Shown here: positions 14,785 to 21,738 of the stretch, one piece after another
Layout of the letters: each line of letters starts with the position of its first letter
Position numbering within the stretch: position 1 is the stretch's first letter
From: an uncultured Hungatella sp.
GTDB taxonomy: Bacteria; Bacillota; Clostridia; Lachnospirales; Lachnospiraceae
DNA: 31,408 nt
NCBI GenBank assembly: GCA_910585645.1
Contig: CAJUFP010000024.1
Coordinates: 20,491-51,898 of the forward strand
Direction of reading: 5' to 3'
Made by a program: the position numbers and the translations under genes
Notes under the pieces: generated by a model
What the model was told of the DNA's origin: nothing
The model's input: only the letters and a program-made list of their open reading frames with translations
The model's database searches: none

Positions 14785-15597
14785 TCAATCATTATCATTA
14801 TATGGCTTAATCCCTTCAACAATTTGGGCAAATTTATCACTATCTATATCACTCTGTAAAATATAATATTGATGTTCCCTAATAATCCTAATACTTAATT
14901 CTTTTCGTCCATTCTCTAAGTCCTTTTCATAAATAGTAATCTCTTCGTCTAAAAATGCATTATATACACTATCATACTTATTCATATCAGAAACATAGCT
15001 AAGAGAACTTGGTTTATCATTTGTACCTTGATAAAAATATAAAGCTATAGAACTACTATCAAGAAATACCATTTTTGCTTTGTTTCTATCCAATATTAAT
15101 TTGTGAAATATAACATCCTCTGGCAAATAAGATAATTCAAGGACACTTATATTCAATTCATTAGCTATTTGGGTATAGGCGAGTCTATCCTTCGTAATTT
15201 CATCTTCAATTATATTATCAGGACTATTATTAATTGTTATCACATTTTCCAAATCTCCCCGTTCCCGAACCTCATTCACATAGTACCGCTTCGCTCCCAC
15301 CCACATACTTCCACCAAACAGCACAGTCCCTAGAACCGCGGCCACAGCCATCACCTTAACCATCTTCCTCACCCTGCTGCCCTTACGCCGTTTTTCGCCA
15401 TGTTCCCGTTCCAGTCGGTTCCAGATCCTCTCAAACTCGCCTTCCGGTGCTTCCAGGGCCTTGTCGTCGCTCTTTTCGGCCTCTTCCATAAACCGGTCCA
15501 GCTCACTGGCCAGCTGTTCATCCGAATATCCGAAAGCTTTTGCTATCTGCTGCTCTATGAAGTTGTTGTCCAGTTGCCTTTTCTCATTGTTCTTCAC
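14785..15597 (-). CDS. Membrane protein with DUF4367-like ectodomain, probable anti-sigma factor
   Basis: The 270-residue protein has a cytoplasmic N-terminus (about 1-78) with a short acidic helical domain, one membrane segment (about 80-102) and an extracellular C-terminal half (SYLPEDVIFHKLILD, ending HQYYILQSDIDSDKFAQIVEGIKPYND) like DUF4367 domains of sporulation or stress anti-sigma proteins. GTG at 15597 is preferred, since GAGG lies seven bases upstream; ATG at 15612 has none. GC is 52-57% in samples at 15241-15420 and 25-27% at 14881-15240, so the ectodomain looks foreign. The likely partner is the sigma factor at 16814-17353. Confidence 0.75.
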   Translation of the reverse strand: MKNNEKRQLDNNFIEQQIAKAFGYSDEQLASELDRFMEEAEKSDDKALEAPEGEFERIWNRLEREHGEKRRKGSRVRKMVKVMAVAAVLGTVLFGGSMWVGAKRYYVNEVRERGDLENVITINNSPDNIIEDEITKDRLAYTQIANELNISVLELSYLPEDVIFHKLILDRNKAKMVFLDSSSIALYFYQGTNDKPSSLSYVSDMNKYDSVYNAFLDEEITIYEKDLENGRKELSIRIIREHQYYILQSDIDSDKFAQIVEGIKPYNDND

Positions 15598-15621
15598 AGG
15601 GCTACCTCGCATATTTCTTCT

Positions 15622-15635
15622 GATTTCAGGAAATC
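15622..15635. promoter_or_regulatory. 14-bp palindrome in the murG/anti-sigma divergent region
   Basis: GATTTC-AG-GAAATC is a perfect palindrome with a 2-base centre. It lies between the murG promoter and the anti-sigma start, upstream of both genes. It could be an operator; no known factor is assigned. Confidence 0.45.
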
Positions 15636-15656
15636 ATGTTCCATAGGGTTTTGGGG

Positions 15657-15687
15657 TTGACTTTTTTAGATGTTCGTTTAGTATAAT
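15657..15687 (+). promoter_or_regulatory. Promoter of murG
   Basis: TTGACT (15657-15662) and TATAAT (15682-15687) are 19 bases apart, slightly long. The surrounding AGTATAATATAAGTA also occurs at the PBECR4 leader promoter. Confidence 0.6.
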
Positions 15688-15743
15688 ATAAGTATATGAG
15701 TACATTTAAGTCATATGTATTGTAAAATTGGAGGCCGCGTCTT

Positions 15744-16817
15744 ATGAAAATGATCATGCTAACCGGCGGCGGAACTGCCGGCCACGTAACACCAAATCTG
15801 GCTCTTATCCCTTCCCTGCGGGACTTAGGATACGAGATCCGCTATATCGGCTCTTATGAGGGCATTGAAAAAAAACTTATCGAAAACACCGGGATCCCCT
15901 ATGACGGAATCTCCTCCGGCAAACTGCGCCGCTATTTCGATCTGAAAAATTTCTCTGACCCTTTCCGCGTGATAAAAGGATATGGGGAAGCCCGCAAGCT
16001 TCTGAAAAAATATAAACCTGACGTGGTCTTTTCCAAAGGCGGTTTTGTAGCTGTCCCTGTGGTGCTGGCTGCTAAGCATTACCGCATTCCCACCATTATC
16101 CATGAGTCTGACATGACTCCGGGCCTTGCCAACAAACTTTGCATCCCTTCCGCAAAAAAAGTTTGCTGCAATTTTCCCGAAACGCTCCAGTACCTTCCCA
16201 AAGACAAAGCCGTGCTGACAGGCTCTCCTATTCGGGCGGAACTACTCCAGGGCGACCGCCTGTCCGGTCTCCAATATGCCCATCTCACAGCCGATAAACC
16301 AGTTATTCTGGTCATCGGCGGAAGCCTTGGTTCCGTAACCGTCAACACTGCTGTGCGAAACCTGCTGCCCCGTCTGCTGCCCGATTACCAGGTAGTACAT
16401 ATCTGCGGAAAGGCACATCTGGATGAAAGCCTGATTCATGCCAAAGGATATGTGCAGTATGAATATGTGGACGCGCCCCTAAAGCATCTCTTTGCCGCTG
16501 CCGATCTGGTGCTGTCCAGAGCAGGCGCCAACTCCATCTGTGAGATCCTGGCGCTGCGCAAACCGAATGTTCTGATCCCTCTGTCAGCCGCAGCCAGCCG
16601 AGGCGACCAGATCCTCAATGCCAATTCCTTTGCCAAGCAGGGATTCAGCACAGTCTTAGAAGAGGAAGCTCTCACTGACGACAGCCTGTACCAGGCAATC
16701 CGCGACACCTACGAGAACCGGGAAACCTTCATCCACACAATGGAGCAAAGCCATCTGAACAATGCGGTGAAGACCATCACGGATCTGATCCAGGAATGTA
16801 CGGCCGGCAAAAACTAA
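15744..16817 (+). CDS. murG: UDP-GlcNAc:lipid I GlcNAc transferase (MurG)
   Basis: MurG adds GlcNAc to lipid I to make lipid II on the inner face of the membrane, the last cytoplasmic step of peptidoglycan synthesis. The 357-residue length is typical. Motifs are LTGGGTAGHVTPNLAL (acceptor-side glycine loop), HESDMTPGLANKL, VIGGSLGSVTVN (second glycine loop) and SRAGANSICEILALRKPNVLIPL (UDP-GlcNAc binding). GGAGG precedes the ATG by nine bases. It is outside any division cluster and sits alone on the plus strand between the sigma and anti-sigma genes. Its stop codon overlaps that of the sigma gene by four bases. Confidence 0.96.
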   Translation: MKMIMLTGGGTAGHVTPNLALIPSLRDLGYEIRYIGSYEGIEKKLIENTGIPYDGISSGKLRRYFDLKNFSDPFRVIKGYGEARKLLKKYKPDVVFSKGGFVAVPVVLAAKHYRIPTIIHESDMTPGLANKLCIPSAKKVCCNFPETLQYLPKDKAVLTGSPIRAELLQGDRLSGLQYAHLTADKPVILVIGGSLGSVTVNTAVRNLLPRLLPDYQVVHICGKAHLDESLIHAKGYVQYEYVDAPLKHLFAAADLVLSRAGANSICEILALRKPNVLIPLSAAASRGDQILNANSFAKQGFSTVLEEEALTDDSLYQAIRDTYENRETFIHTMEQSHLNNAVKTITDLIQECTAGKN

Positions 16818-17353
16818 TCCCGCTCTTTAAGCAGTTTCGCTATCCGCCTTCTGATCCTGGAAATACGCATCCTGCAAGTAGAATCGTTGATGCCCAGGAT
16901 TTTACACACCTCATCCCGTGGCCTTCCCTCCACCATATGGAGGATGGCCACCTCCTTAAGAGCAGGCGACATCTCCAAAATAGCCTTGCGTATCTCTTCC
17001 AGTTTCTCTTTCTCGATCAGGTCGCTGCTGACATCCTTAAATCCCTGAGACTGCAGGATCTCCGCAGTCAGCGCGAACTCATTTGCTTCTATGCTGATCT
17101 CCTCATGACGTTTCAAACTGCGGAAGTAGTCGTTGCACCGGTTTTCGAGAATCCTCATCAACATCGCCTTTTGCTGAGCGATATTCCAGATCGGGAATTT
17201 GGCTTCGTACTTATCCATGAATGCCATAAACGTATCCTGGATAATGTCGTTAACCTCGCATTCCGGCACCTTTTTGCTCAGGGCGGCCAGGCGGAGCGCC
17301 TTTTGATATGTCTCGTACAGTTCCCGCAACAATTCCTTATGCTCTTGATGCAT
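16814..17353 (-). CDS. ECF-like sigma-70 family factor
   Basis: This 179-residue protein has region 2 (CEVNDIIQDTFMAFMDKY, then QQKAMLMRILENRCNDYFRSLKR) and region 4 (LKEVAILHMVEGRPRDEVCKILGINDSTCRMRISRIRRRIAKLL, a helix-turn-helix), joined by a short linker, and lacks region 3. That is the layout of extracytoplasmic-function factors. It probably directs RNA polymerase to a small regulon and is held by the membrane protein encoded at 14785-15597, beyond murG. The start follows AGGAGAATACC. It is 77 bases after the HIT gene and may share its transcript. Confidence 0.9.
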   Translation of the reverse strand: MHQEHKELLRELYETYQKALRLAALSKKVPECEVNDIIQDTFMAFMDKYEAKFPIWNIAQQKAMLMRILENRCNDYFRSLKRHEEISIEANEFALTAEILQSQGFKDVSSDLIEKEKLEEIRKAILEMSPALKEVAILHMVEGRPRDEVCKILGINDSTCRMRISRIRRRIAKLLKERD

Positions 17354-17430
17354 GGTATTCTCCTATGGTTCAGGTTTCTCATCATGTTTGCAGGAATTGC
17401 TGACTGTACATAGTAAGCGAACCTTCCTGA

Positions 17431-17847
17431 CTACAACAGGGGCGTTACCGCCTCAACAATCCTCTCCGTCTCCTCGGCGGAAACCTTACCTGGCTCCCAG
17501 GCCACCATCTTGGATCCGCCTTCATAGCGGGGAATCACATGCATATGAAAATGCATCACTGTCTGACCGGCAGCTTCCCCGTTGTTCTGCACCAGGTTAA
17601 ATCCGGCGCAGCCAAGACCTTCCATCATGGCTTTTCCAATCTTTGCCGCCACCTTCAGGACTTTTTCGCCAACTGCCTCGTCCAGCTCACAGAGATCCTG
17701 ATAATGGTGCTTTGGCAAGATAAGGGCGTGTCCCCTGGAAGCCGGATTAGCGTCCAGGATCACACGAAACGTATCATCCTCGTACAGAGACGCCGTAGGG
17801 ATCACTCCATTAGCAAGTTTGCAGAAAATACAATCATCTTTTACCAT
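17431..17847 (-). CDS. HIT family hydrolase
   Basis: This 138-residue cytoplasmic protein begins DDCIFCKLANGVIP and has the histidine triad HFHMHVIPR near residue 100, with the nucleotide-binding NPASRGHALILPK. HIT proteins hydrolyse dinucleoside polyphosphates or AMP-linked compounds. The start at 17847 is set by GGAGGAAGACAT; a much longer upstream frame is a shadow of the rhomboid gene. It overlaps the rhomboid stop codon by seven bases (ATGGTAA), which suggests coupled translation. The family's usual length is 110-150 residues, so it is complete. Confidence 0.95.
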   Translation of the reverse strand: MVKDDCIFCKLANGVIPTASLYEDDTFRVILDANPASRGHALILPKHHYQDLCELDEAVGEKVLKVAAKIGKAMMEGLGCAGFNLVQNNGEAAGQTVMHFHMHVIPRYEGGSKMVAWEPGKVSAEETERIVEAVTPLL

Positions 17848-18464
17848 ATGTCTTCCTCCATCCAGTTCTTTTTTACAGGCTTTCGATACAGGATCATCCC
17901 CATAAGGATCCCCAGAAGCAGCCCCGCCACGTGAGCCGTATTGTTCACACCGCTGCTGGTAAAACCGTGGTAAAGAGAAAACGCCACCAGGATCACCATC
18001 TGTCTGGCGTTCAGATCCTCCAGCCGCCCTCTGTTCACCGCTACAGCGTAGGCTAACCCTCCGATAACGCCGAAGATCGCCCCCGAAGCCCCTGCCGATA
18101 CCGCGTAATCCCCCTGGATCACATTCACCCACAGGGATACGACATTGGCCCCGATCCCGCATACCAGGTAAAAAAAGGCATACTTTACTTTTCCCAGAGC
18201 CCGCTCCAGATTATCGCCTAAAACAAACAGGATCAGCATATTGTTGACAAGATGCTCCACGCCGAAATGCATAAAAACCGACGTCAAAAGCCGCCAATAC
18301 TCTTTTCCGTACAAAACCATCGGTTCAAACAGAGCTCCGTGAGCGACCATAAACTCCACATCCTCTGTAGATCCCCTGATTTCCAGATACAGAAATCCCA
18401 ATATGTTTATGACTATAACAGCGATCGTTACATAAGCGGTCTTATGGTTTCTCTCCTGTCCCAT
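17841..18464 (-). CDS. Rhomboid family intramembrane serine protease
   Basis: The 207-residue protein has six membrane segments and the rhomboid core: HFGVEHLVNNM (66-76), the catalytic serine in GASGAIFG (Ser127) and the partner histidine in TAHVAGLLLG (His178). It cleaves single-pass membrane proteins within the bilayer. A GGGAGACTGTT ribosome site precedes the start. It has its own promoter (18495-18523) although it directly follows the Tad operon, and shares a transcript with the HIT gene. The Tad pseudopilins and the anti-sigma protein are possible substrates, but that is only suggested by position. Confidence 0.95.
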   Translation of the reverse strand: MGQERNHKTAYVTIAVIVINILGFLYLEIRGSTEDVEFMVAHGALFEPMVLYGKEYWRLLTSVFMHFGVEHLVNNMLILFVLGDNLERALGKVKYAFFYLVCGIGANVVSLWVNVIQGDYAVSAGASGAIFGVIGGLAYAVAVNRGRLEDLNARQMVILVAFSLYHGFTSSGVNNTAHVAGLLLGILMGMILYRKPVKKNWMEEDIW

Positions 18465-18494
18465 AACAGTCTCCCTTAAAACTTATGTAACCAT

Positions 18495-18523
18495 ATTTTA
18501 TCATAGGGTGCCTGTTTTGTTAA
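18495..18523 (-). promoter_or_regulatory. Promoter of the rhomboid-HIT unit
   Basis: The minus strand shows TTAACA (18518-18523), a 17-base spacer and TGATAAAAT (TAAAAT at 18495-18500). It lies just after the FHA gene, so the rhomboid unit can be expressed without the Tad operon. Confidence 0.7.
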
Positions 18524-18527
18524 GGTA

Positions 18528-19994
18528 TTATTTTAGCTGGAATCTTAAATCCGCCACCCCGATCTCATCGCCTGGCTGTATCAATGCGGTTCCGTTGGCG
18601 TCTAAGGGCCTGCCGTTAACAAACGTCCCGTTGGTGGAATTCAGATCCGTCACCCGGTATCCTTCCTCCGTCTCATCGATCCGGACATGGAGACGGCTGA
18701 CCGTGCTTTTATCCAGCACATAGTCGCAAAGTCCTTCCTGCTTGCCGATGATAAAGGGGTAATAGGACAATACAATATCACCCTCTCCGTCCCGGCTTAC
18801 AAGACTTCTTACCGGCTTTTCTTCACTTTGGTTCCACAGCAGCACTGTGCGCATTTCCTCCGCCTGGGAGACTGCCGGCATCGATGGCTCCTCTGTCTGC
18901 TCTTCTTCCGGCTCATCAAATACCATTTGCCACTGTCCCGGCTGAGAAGATACGTTTGGTTGGGGATTTTGATTGCTGAACAATGGATTCAATCCTGATG
19001 CTTCATTAGATGTCTCTCTAAAAGATGTCTGTCTGTCAGTGTTAGATGATGTGTGTGTGCAAGATGACAAACCATAGGATACTTTGCGGGAATCCTCTGT
19101 CCGATCTCGTTTTCTTGCGGCAAACCACTTAAACCAACCCAGGCTCCCTCCCAGCAGCAAAAGCGCGATTCCCGCTGCCCCTAAGAAGACCGCATATGGT
19201 ATTAACCCATATCTTCCGGAAAAAAACCGGATCCCGGCTGCCAACAAGATCATAACAGATCCCGGCAAAAAGTAAAGATAACTTATCCGCCCCGGAGAAC
19301 CTGCGTACTTCTGAACCTTTTCCGACGCATCTGTCTGTCCAGGCGCTATCCCCGCAGTTTCCGGCGCTATCCCCTTTTTATCCCATGATTCTGTATTTTC
19401 TGGTCTTATTCTCTCACAGGTTTCCCCTTTATTTCGATACTCCATATCTGGATAGTTTTCCTTCATGACCCATCGCAGAAGATTGTCCAAACCATAATTC
19501 TCCTTCAGGCTTTCGCGGTACAGCCCATAAATAAGGACCACAGCCTCTTTATCCTCGTGATCCGTGTTGCCCAAAAGATACTGTAAAAACAGGCTGAACT
19601 CCTCCGGAAAATTGCCCCTTTTCCCTGGGAGCAGGCAGAGAAACGGCTCATATTCTTCCGGATCCACATAAATGTAATCCGGATCCAGAAGGATCTGTTC
19701 CTCTGACAAAAGATAATCCTCCATTCTGGTCAGCGTCCGGGCGATCCCCAAAAGCAAGCCCCGGATCTGCGCCGCGTTTATGGCCTTCTTCTCCAACATC
19801 CGGCTCAATGGCTGCTTTGACGTGATCTCATAGCAAAACCTGCACCGGTTATCTGACTTCTTTATGCGGAACTTTAACAATCCATCTATGGTATTTCCTA
19901 TCATCATTCTGGCTTCATATCCCTGTTCCTGACTTTCCTCTGCCTGTATCATCAGATAATTCTGGCGCATCTCCCGTAGATACTCCACTTCCAT
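18528..19994 (-). CDS. DUF6382 and FHA domain membrane protein of the Tad locus
   Basis: The 488-residue protein (start 19994, seven bases after the upstream stop) has an N-terminal DUF6382 region (about 1-190), two membrane segments at about 240-285, a disordered linker and a C-terminal FHA domain (VSRLHVRIDE, DLNSTNGTFVNGR). FHA domains bind phosphothreonine, so it should link the Tad apparatus to Ser/Thr kinase signalling. No kinase gene is in the window. Both ends should be cytoplasmic. It is the last gene of the Tad operon and recurs in this position in related clostridia, as I recall. Confidence 0.85.
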   Translation of the reverse strand: MEVEYLREMRQNYLMIQAEESQEQGYEARMMIGNTIDGLLKFRIKKSDNRCRFCYEITSKQPLSRMLEKKAINAAQIRGLLLGIARTLTRMEDYLLSEEQILLDPDYIYVDPEEYEPFLCLLPGKRGNFPEEFSLFLQYLLGNTDHEDKEAVVLIYGLYRESLKENYGLDNLLRWVMKENYPDMEYRNKGETCERIRPENTESWDKKGIAPETAGIAPGQTDASEKVQKYAGSPGRISYLYFLPGSVMILLAAGIRFFSGRYGLIPYAVFLGAAGIALLLLGGSLGWFKWFAARKRDRTEDSRKVSYGLSSCTHTSSNTDRQTSFRETSNEASGLNPLFSNQNPQPNVSSQPGQWQMVFDEPEEEQTEEPSMPAVSQAEEMRTVLLWNQSEEKPVRSLVSRDGEGDIVLSYYPFIIGKQEGLCDYVLDKSTVSRLHVRIDETEEGYRVTDLNSTNGTFVNGRPLDANGTALIQPGDEIGVADLRFQLK

Positions 19995-20001
19995 CCCCGC
20001 A

Positions 20002-20370
20002 TCACTCCCCTTTCCTGTTCTGCATCGCTTCGTCCTTCTCAAAAGCAGCTATTTTTCTCAGCATCTCCTCTGGTTCATAAACCCCGGAAAGGATTTCCTT
20101 TTTCCATGAACCTCCTTCTATATATCCCTCCACCTGATCTTTGTCTCTCTTTGCCTGGCCGTGTGGCAGTCTCTTCTCCTGCGCCTCCTCGCCAAATCGC
20201 AGCCGTTCCACAGCCCGATGAAGCTCCATGATCTTGGCAGTTTTTCCGCACTCAACATATGCTGTCCGTATCAAAACAGCCAGAGACAAAAGGACCATAG
20301 CCATAATATAAGAAGCTTCCACTGTCATACTGGCAGAAACTCTGCCTGTCCCCATGACGTTTTTCATCAT
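20002..20370 (-). CDS. Small TadE-like pseudopilin
   Basis: The 122-residue protein starts MMKNVMGTGRVSASMTVEASYIMAMVLL: a short basic lead, the TVEA motif and a hydrophobic helix, as in TadE/TadF pseudopilins. The rest is a charged, mainly helical domain. The ATG at 20370 overlaps the stop codon of the prepilin peptidase gene by four bases, with AGGAGGGG upstream. It is likely a minor pilin, processed or assembled by the Tad machinery. Confidence 0.75.
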   Translation of the reverse strand: MMKNVMGTGRVSASMTVEASYIMAMVLLSLAVLIRTAYVECGKTAKIMELHRAVERLRFGEEAQEKRLPHGQAKRDKDQVEGYIEGGSWKKEILSGVYEPEEMLRKIAAFEKDEAMQNRKGE

Positions 20371-20795
20371 GGCATCCCCTCCTTTGCCATCAAAAGCCAC
20401 GCCCCCATGGGCCACATGCAGGCCAGAAACGGCAAGGTGGCATTGGCCGTGTTTTTTCCGACCCAGTTTCCCCGCAAAATGATCCCCGCGCTCCAAAACC
20501 AGCTGACCGCCAGACCTCCCAACAGCAGCAGCCAGATCTCCTCCCCCTTTAGATACCAGGCGCTTGCCAGCAAAAACCATCCGTCTCCCGTTCCCACGGC
20601 CCCTCGGGTGACCCTGCTCACAAGCAAAAGCCCAAGCCCCGCGGCCAGCCCCTGGATATGGCCAGCCGGCCCGGTTAAAAGGGCATAGACGATCCCCACG
20701 CCGCCGCAGACCGCCAAAACCCTACAGGAAACCATCCGCTCCCTCAGATCTGACACTGCCCCAATGGTCAGACATAAAAACCAGAACCACCGCAT
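20367..20795 (-). CDS. Second prepilin peptidase (A24 family)
   Basis: This 142-residue membrane protein has the two catalytic aspartates of A24 enzymes: GAVSDLRER (Asp16) and the GxGD motif in VGTGDGWFLL. It has about five membrane segments. It is a second copy in one Tad operon (see 28191-28757). It sits between the large TadE-like gene and the small one, which suggests it is dedicated to them. It is short, but the family's minimal core is present. Confidence 0.85.
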   Translation of the reverse strand: MRWFWFLCLTIGAVSDLRERMVSCRVLAVCGGVGIVYALLTGPAGHIQGLAAGLGLLLVSRVTRGAVGTGDGWFLLASAWYLKGEEIWLLLLGGLAVSWFWSAGIILRGNWVGKNTANATLPFLACMWPMGAWLLMAKEGMP

Positions 20796-20832
20796 ATTCG
20801 TCCTCCCCCTTTCTCTGTTTATGTTACCTCCA

Positions 20833-21705
20833 TTATTTCGTTTCTGTCCCTGAACAGTAGGAACACGCTCCCAAATATTCCACCTCGGATCTTAAAACCG
20901 ACCTGACATAGGCATTGATGGCCGAACAGGAAGGGCTGGTATGATAATGTTCCCCTGAAGGCATGATATACACTGTCGCCGCGTTGTCATCCCCGCACCT
21001 TGCGCAGGGATGATATCGCTTCCCGTCCTGGTTCCTCTTATCCCCGATATCCTTTATGGAAACTGCCGTCAGATCATTGTGCAGATAATGGCAGGCGCGG
21101 CTTACATGATAGCGAGTGCTGTTCTTTCCCACATAGACTACCATGTTATCTTCCTCCCCATCCCCCCTGTCCCCGCTTCGCCCCTCCTGTCCCACCCATG
21201 CCCTGCGAAAGCTTCTGTTGGTCTGTTTTACCGTTCTCCTGCCAAGGACGGAGAATGGCATCCTGATCTCATAGTCCACCATCAGATCTATGGTCTCTCC
21301 GTCCTTTAACAGGTTGGACCGCGCCAGCGACAGTTTCCGGACAGGCAGCTTCTCCAGCCTTGTCCGCAGGGTCAGTTCCGCGTATCCATAGGCGGCCGCG
21401 GCGCTTAACCCCTGGTTTTCCTCCGTATATTTTGACAAATAGGCTGTCTGCCCGATGTTCTCGCTGACATACTCTGCCGTGGCCTGAACCTGTCTGTGTA
21501 CATCCATCACCTGAAAAAGGGTTATGAAAACAGCTCCCGCGTACAGAAACAGCGGCAGGACCAAAGCAGCCTCCAGTGTGAGACTGGCAGAGGCGCAGAG
21601 GGATGCCTTTTTTCCAGATATACAACTTTTGATCATAAGGATTCGTACTTGGAGAGTCACGCTTCGATTTTTTGATTTCTTTGGAAATAAGCCGAAAAAA
21701 GGCAC
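20833..21705 (-). CDS. TadE-like pseudopilin with two Cys/His modules
   Basis: The 290-residue protein has the TadE motif SLTLEAALVLPLFLY (41-55) and a helical pilin stem. After a Gly/Arg/Asp linker (about 174-186) come two repeats. Each starts YH-x4-C (199-205 and 254-260) and ends C-x2-C (234-237 and 281-284), like the small Zn-binding tails on secreted nucleases and Ada. They should lie outside the cell. A GTG start at 21705 is backed by GGAGGTGGAGAAGG. Metal binding is inference. Confidence 0.85.
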   Translation of the reverse strand: MPFFGLFPKKSKNRSVTLQVRILMIKSCISGKKASLCASASLTLEAALVLPLFLYAGAVFITLFQVMDVHRQVQATAEYVSENIGQTAYLSKYTEENQGLSAAAAYGYAELTLRTRLEKLPVRKLSLARSNLLKDGETIDLMVDYEIRMPFSVLGRRTVKQTNRSFRRAWVGQEGRSGDRGDGEEDNMVVYVGKNSTRYHVSRACHYLHNDLTAVSIKDIGDKRNQDGKRYHPCARCGDDNAATVYIMPSGEHYHTSPSCSAINAYVRSVLRSEVEYLGACSYCSGTETK

Positions 21706-21738
21706 CCTTCTCCACCTCCGCTTCTGTTTTTGATAGGA

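Noticed and set aside
17848..18162. N-terminal extension of the HIT protein
   Set aside because: The frame is an Arg/Gly-rich shadow of the rhomboid gene, and a proper ribosome site sets the start at 17847.
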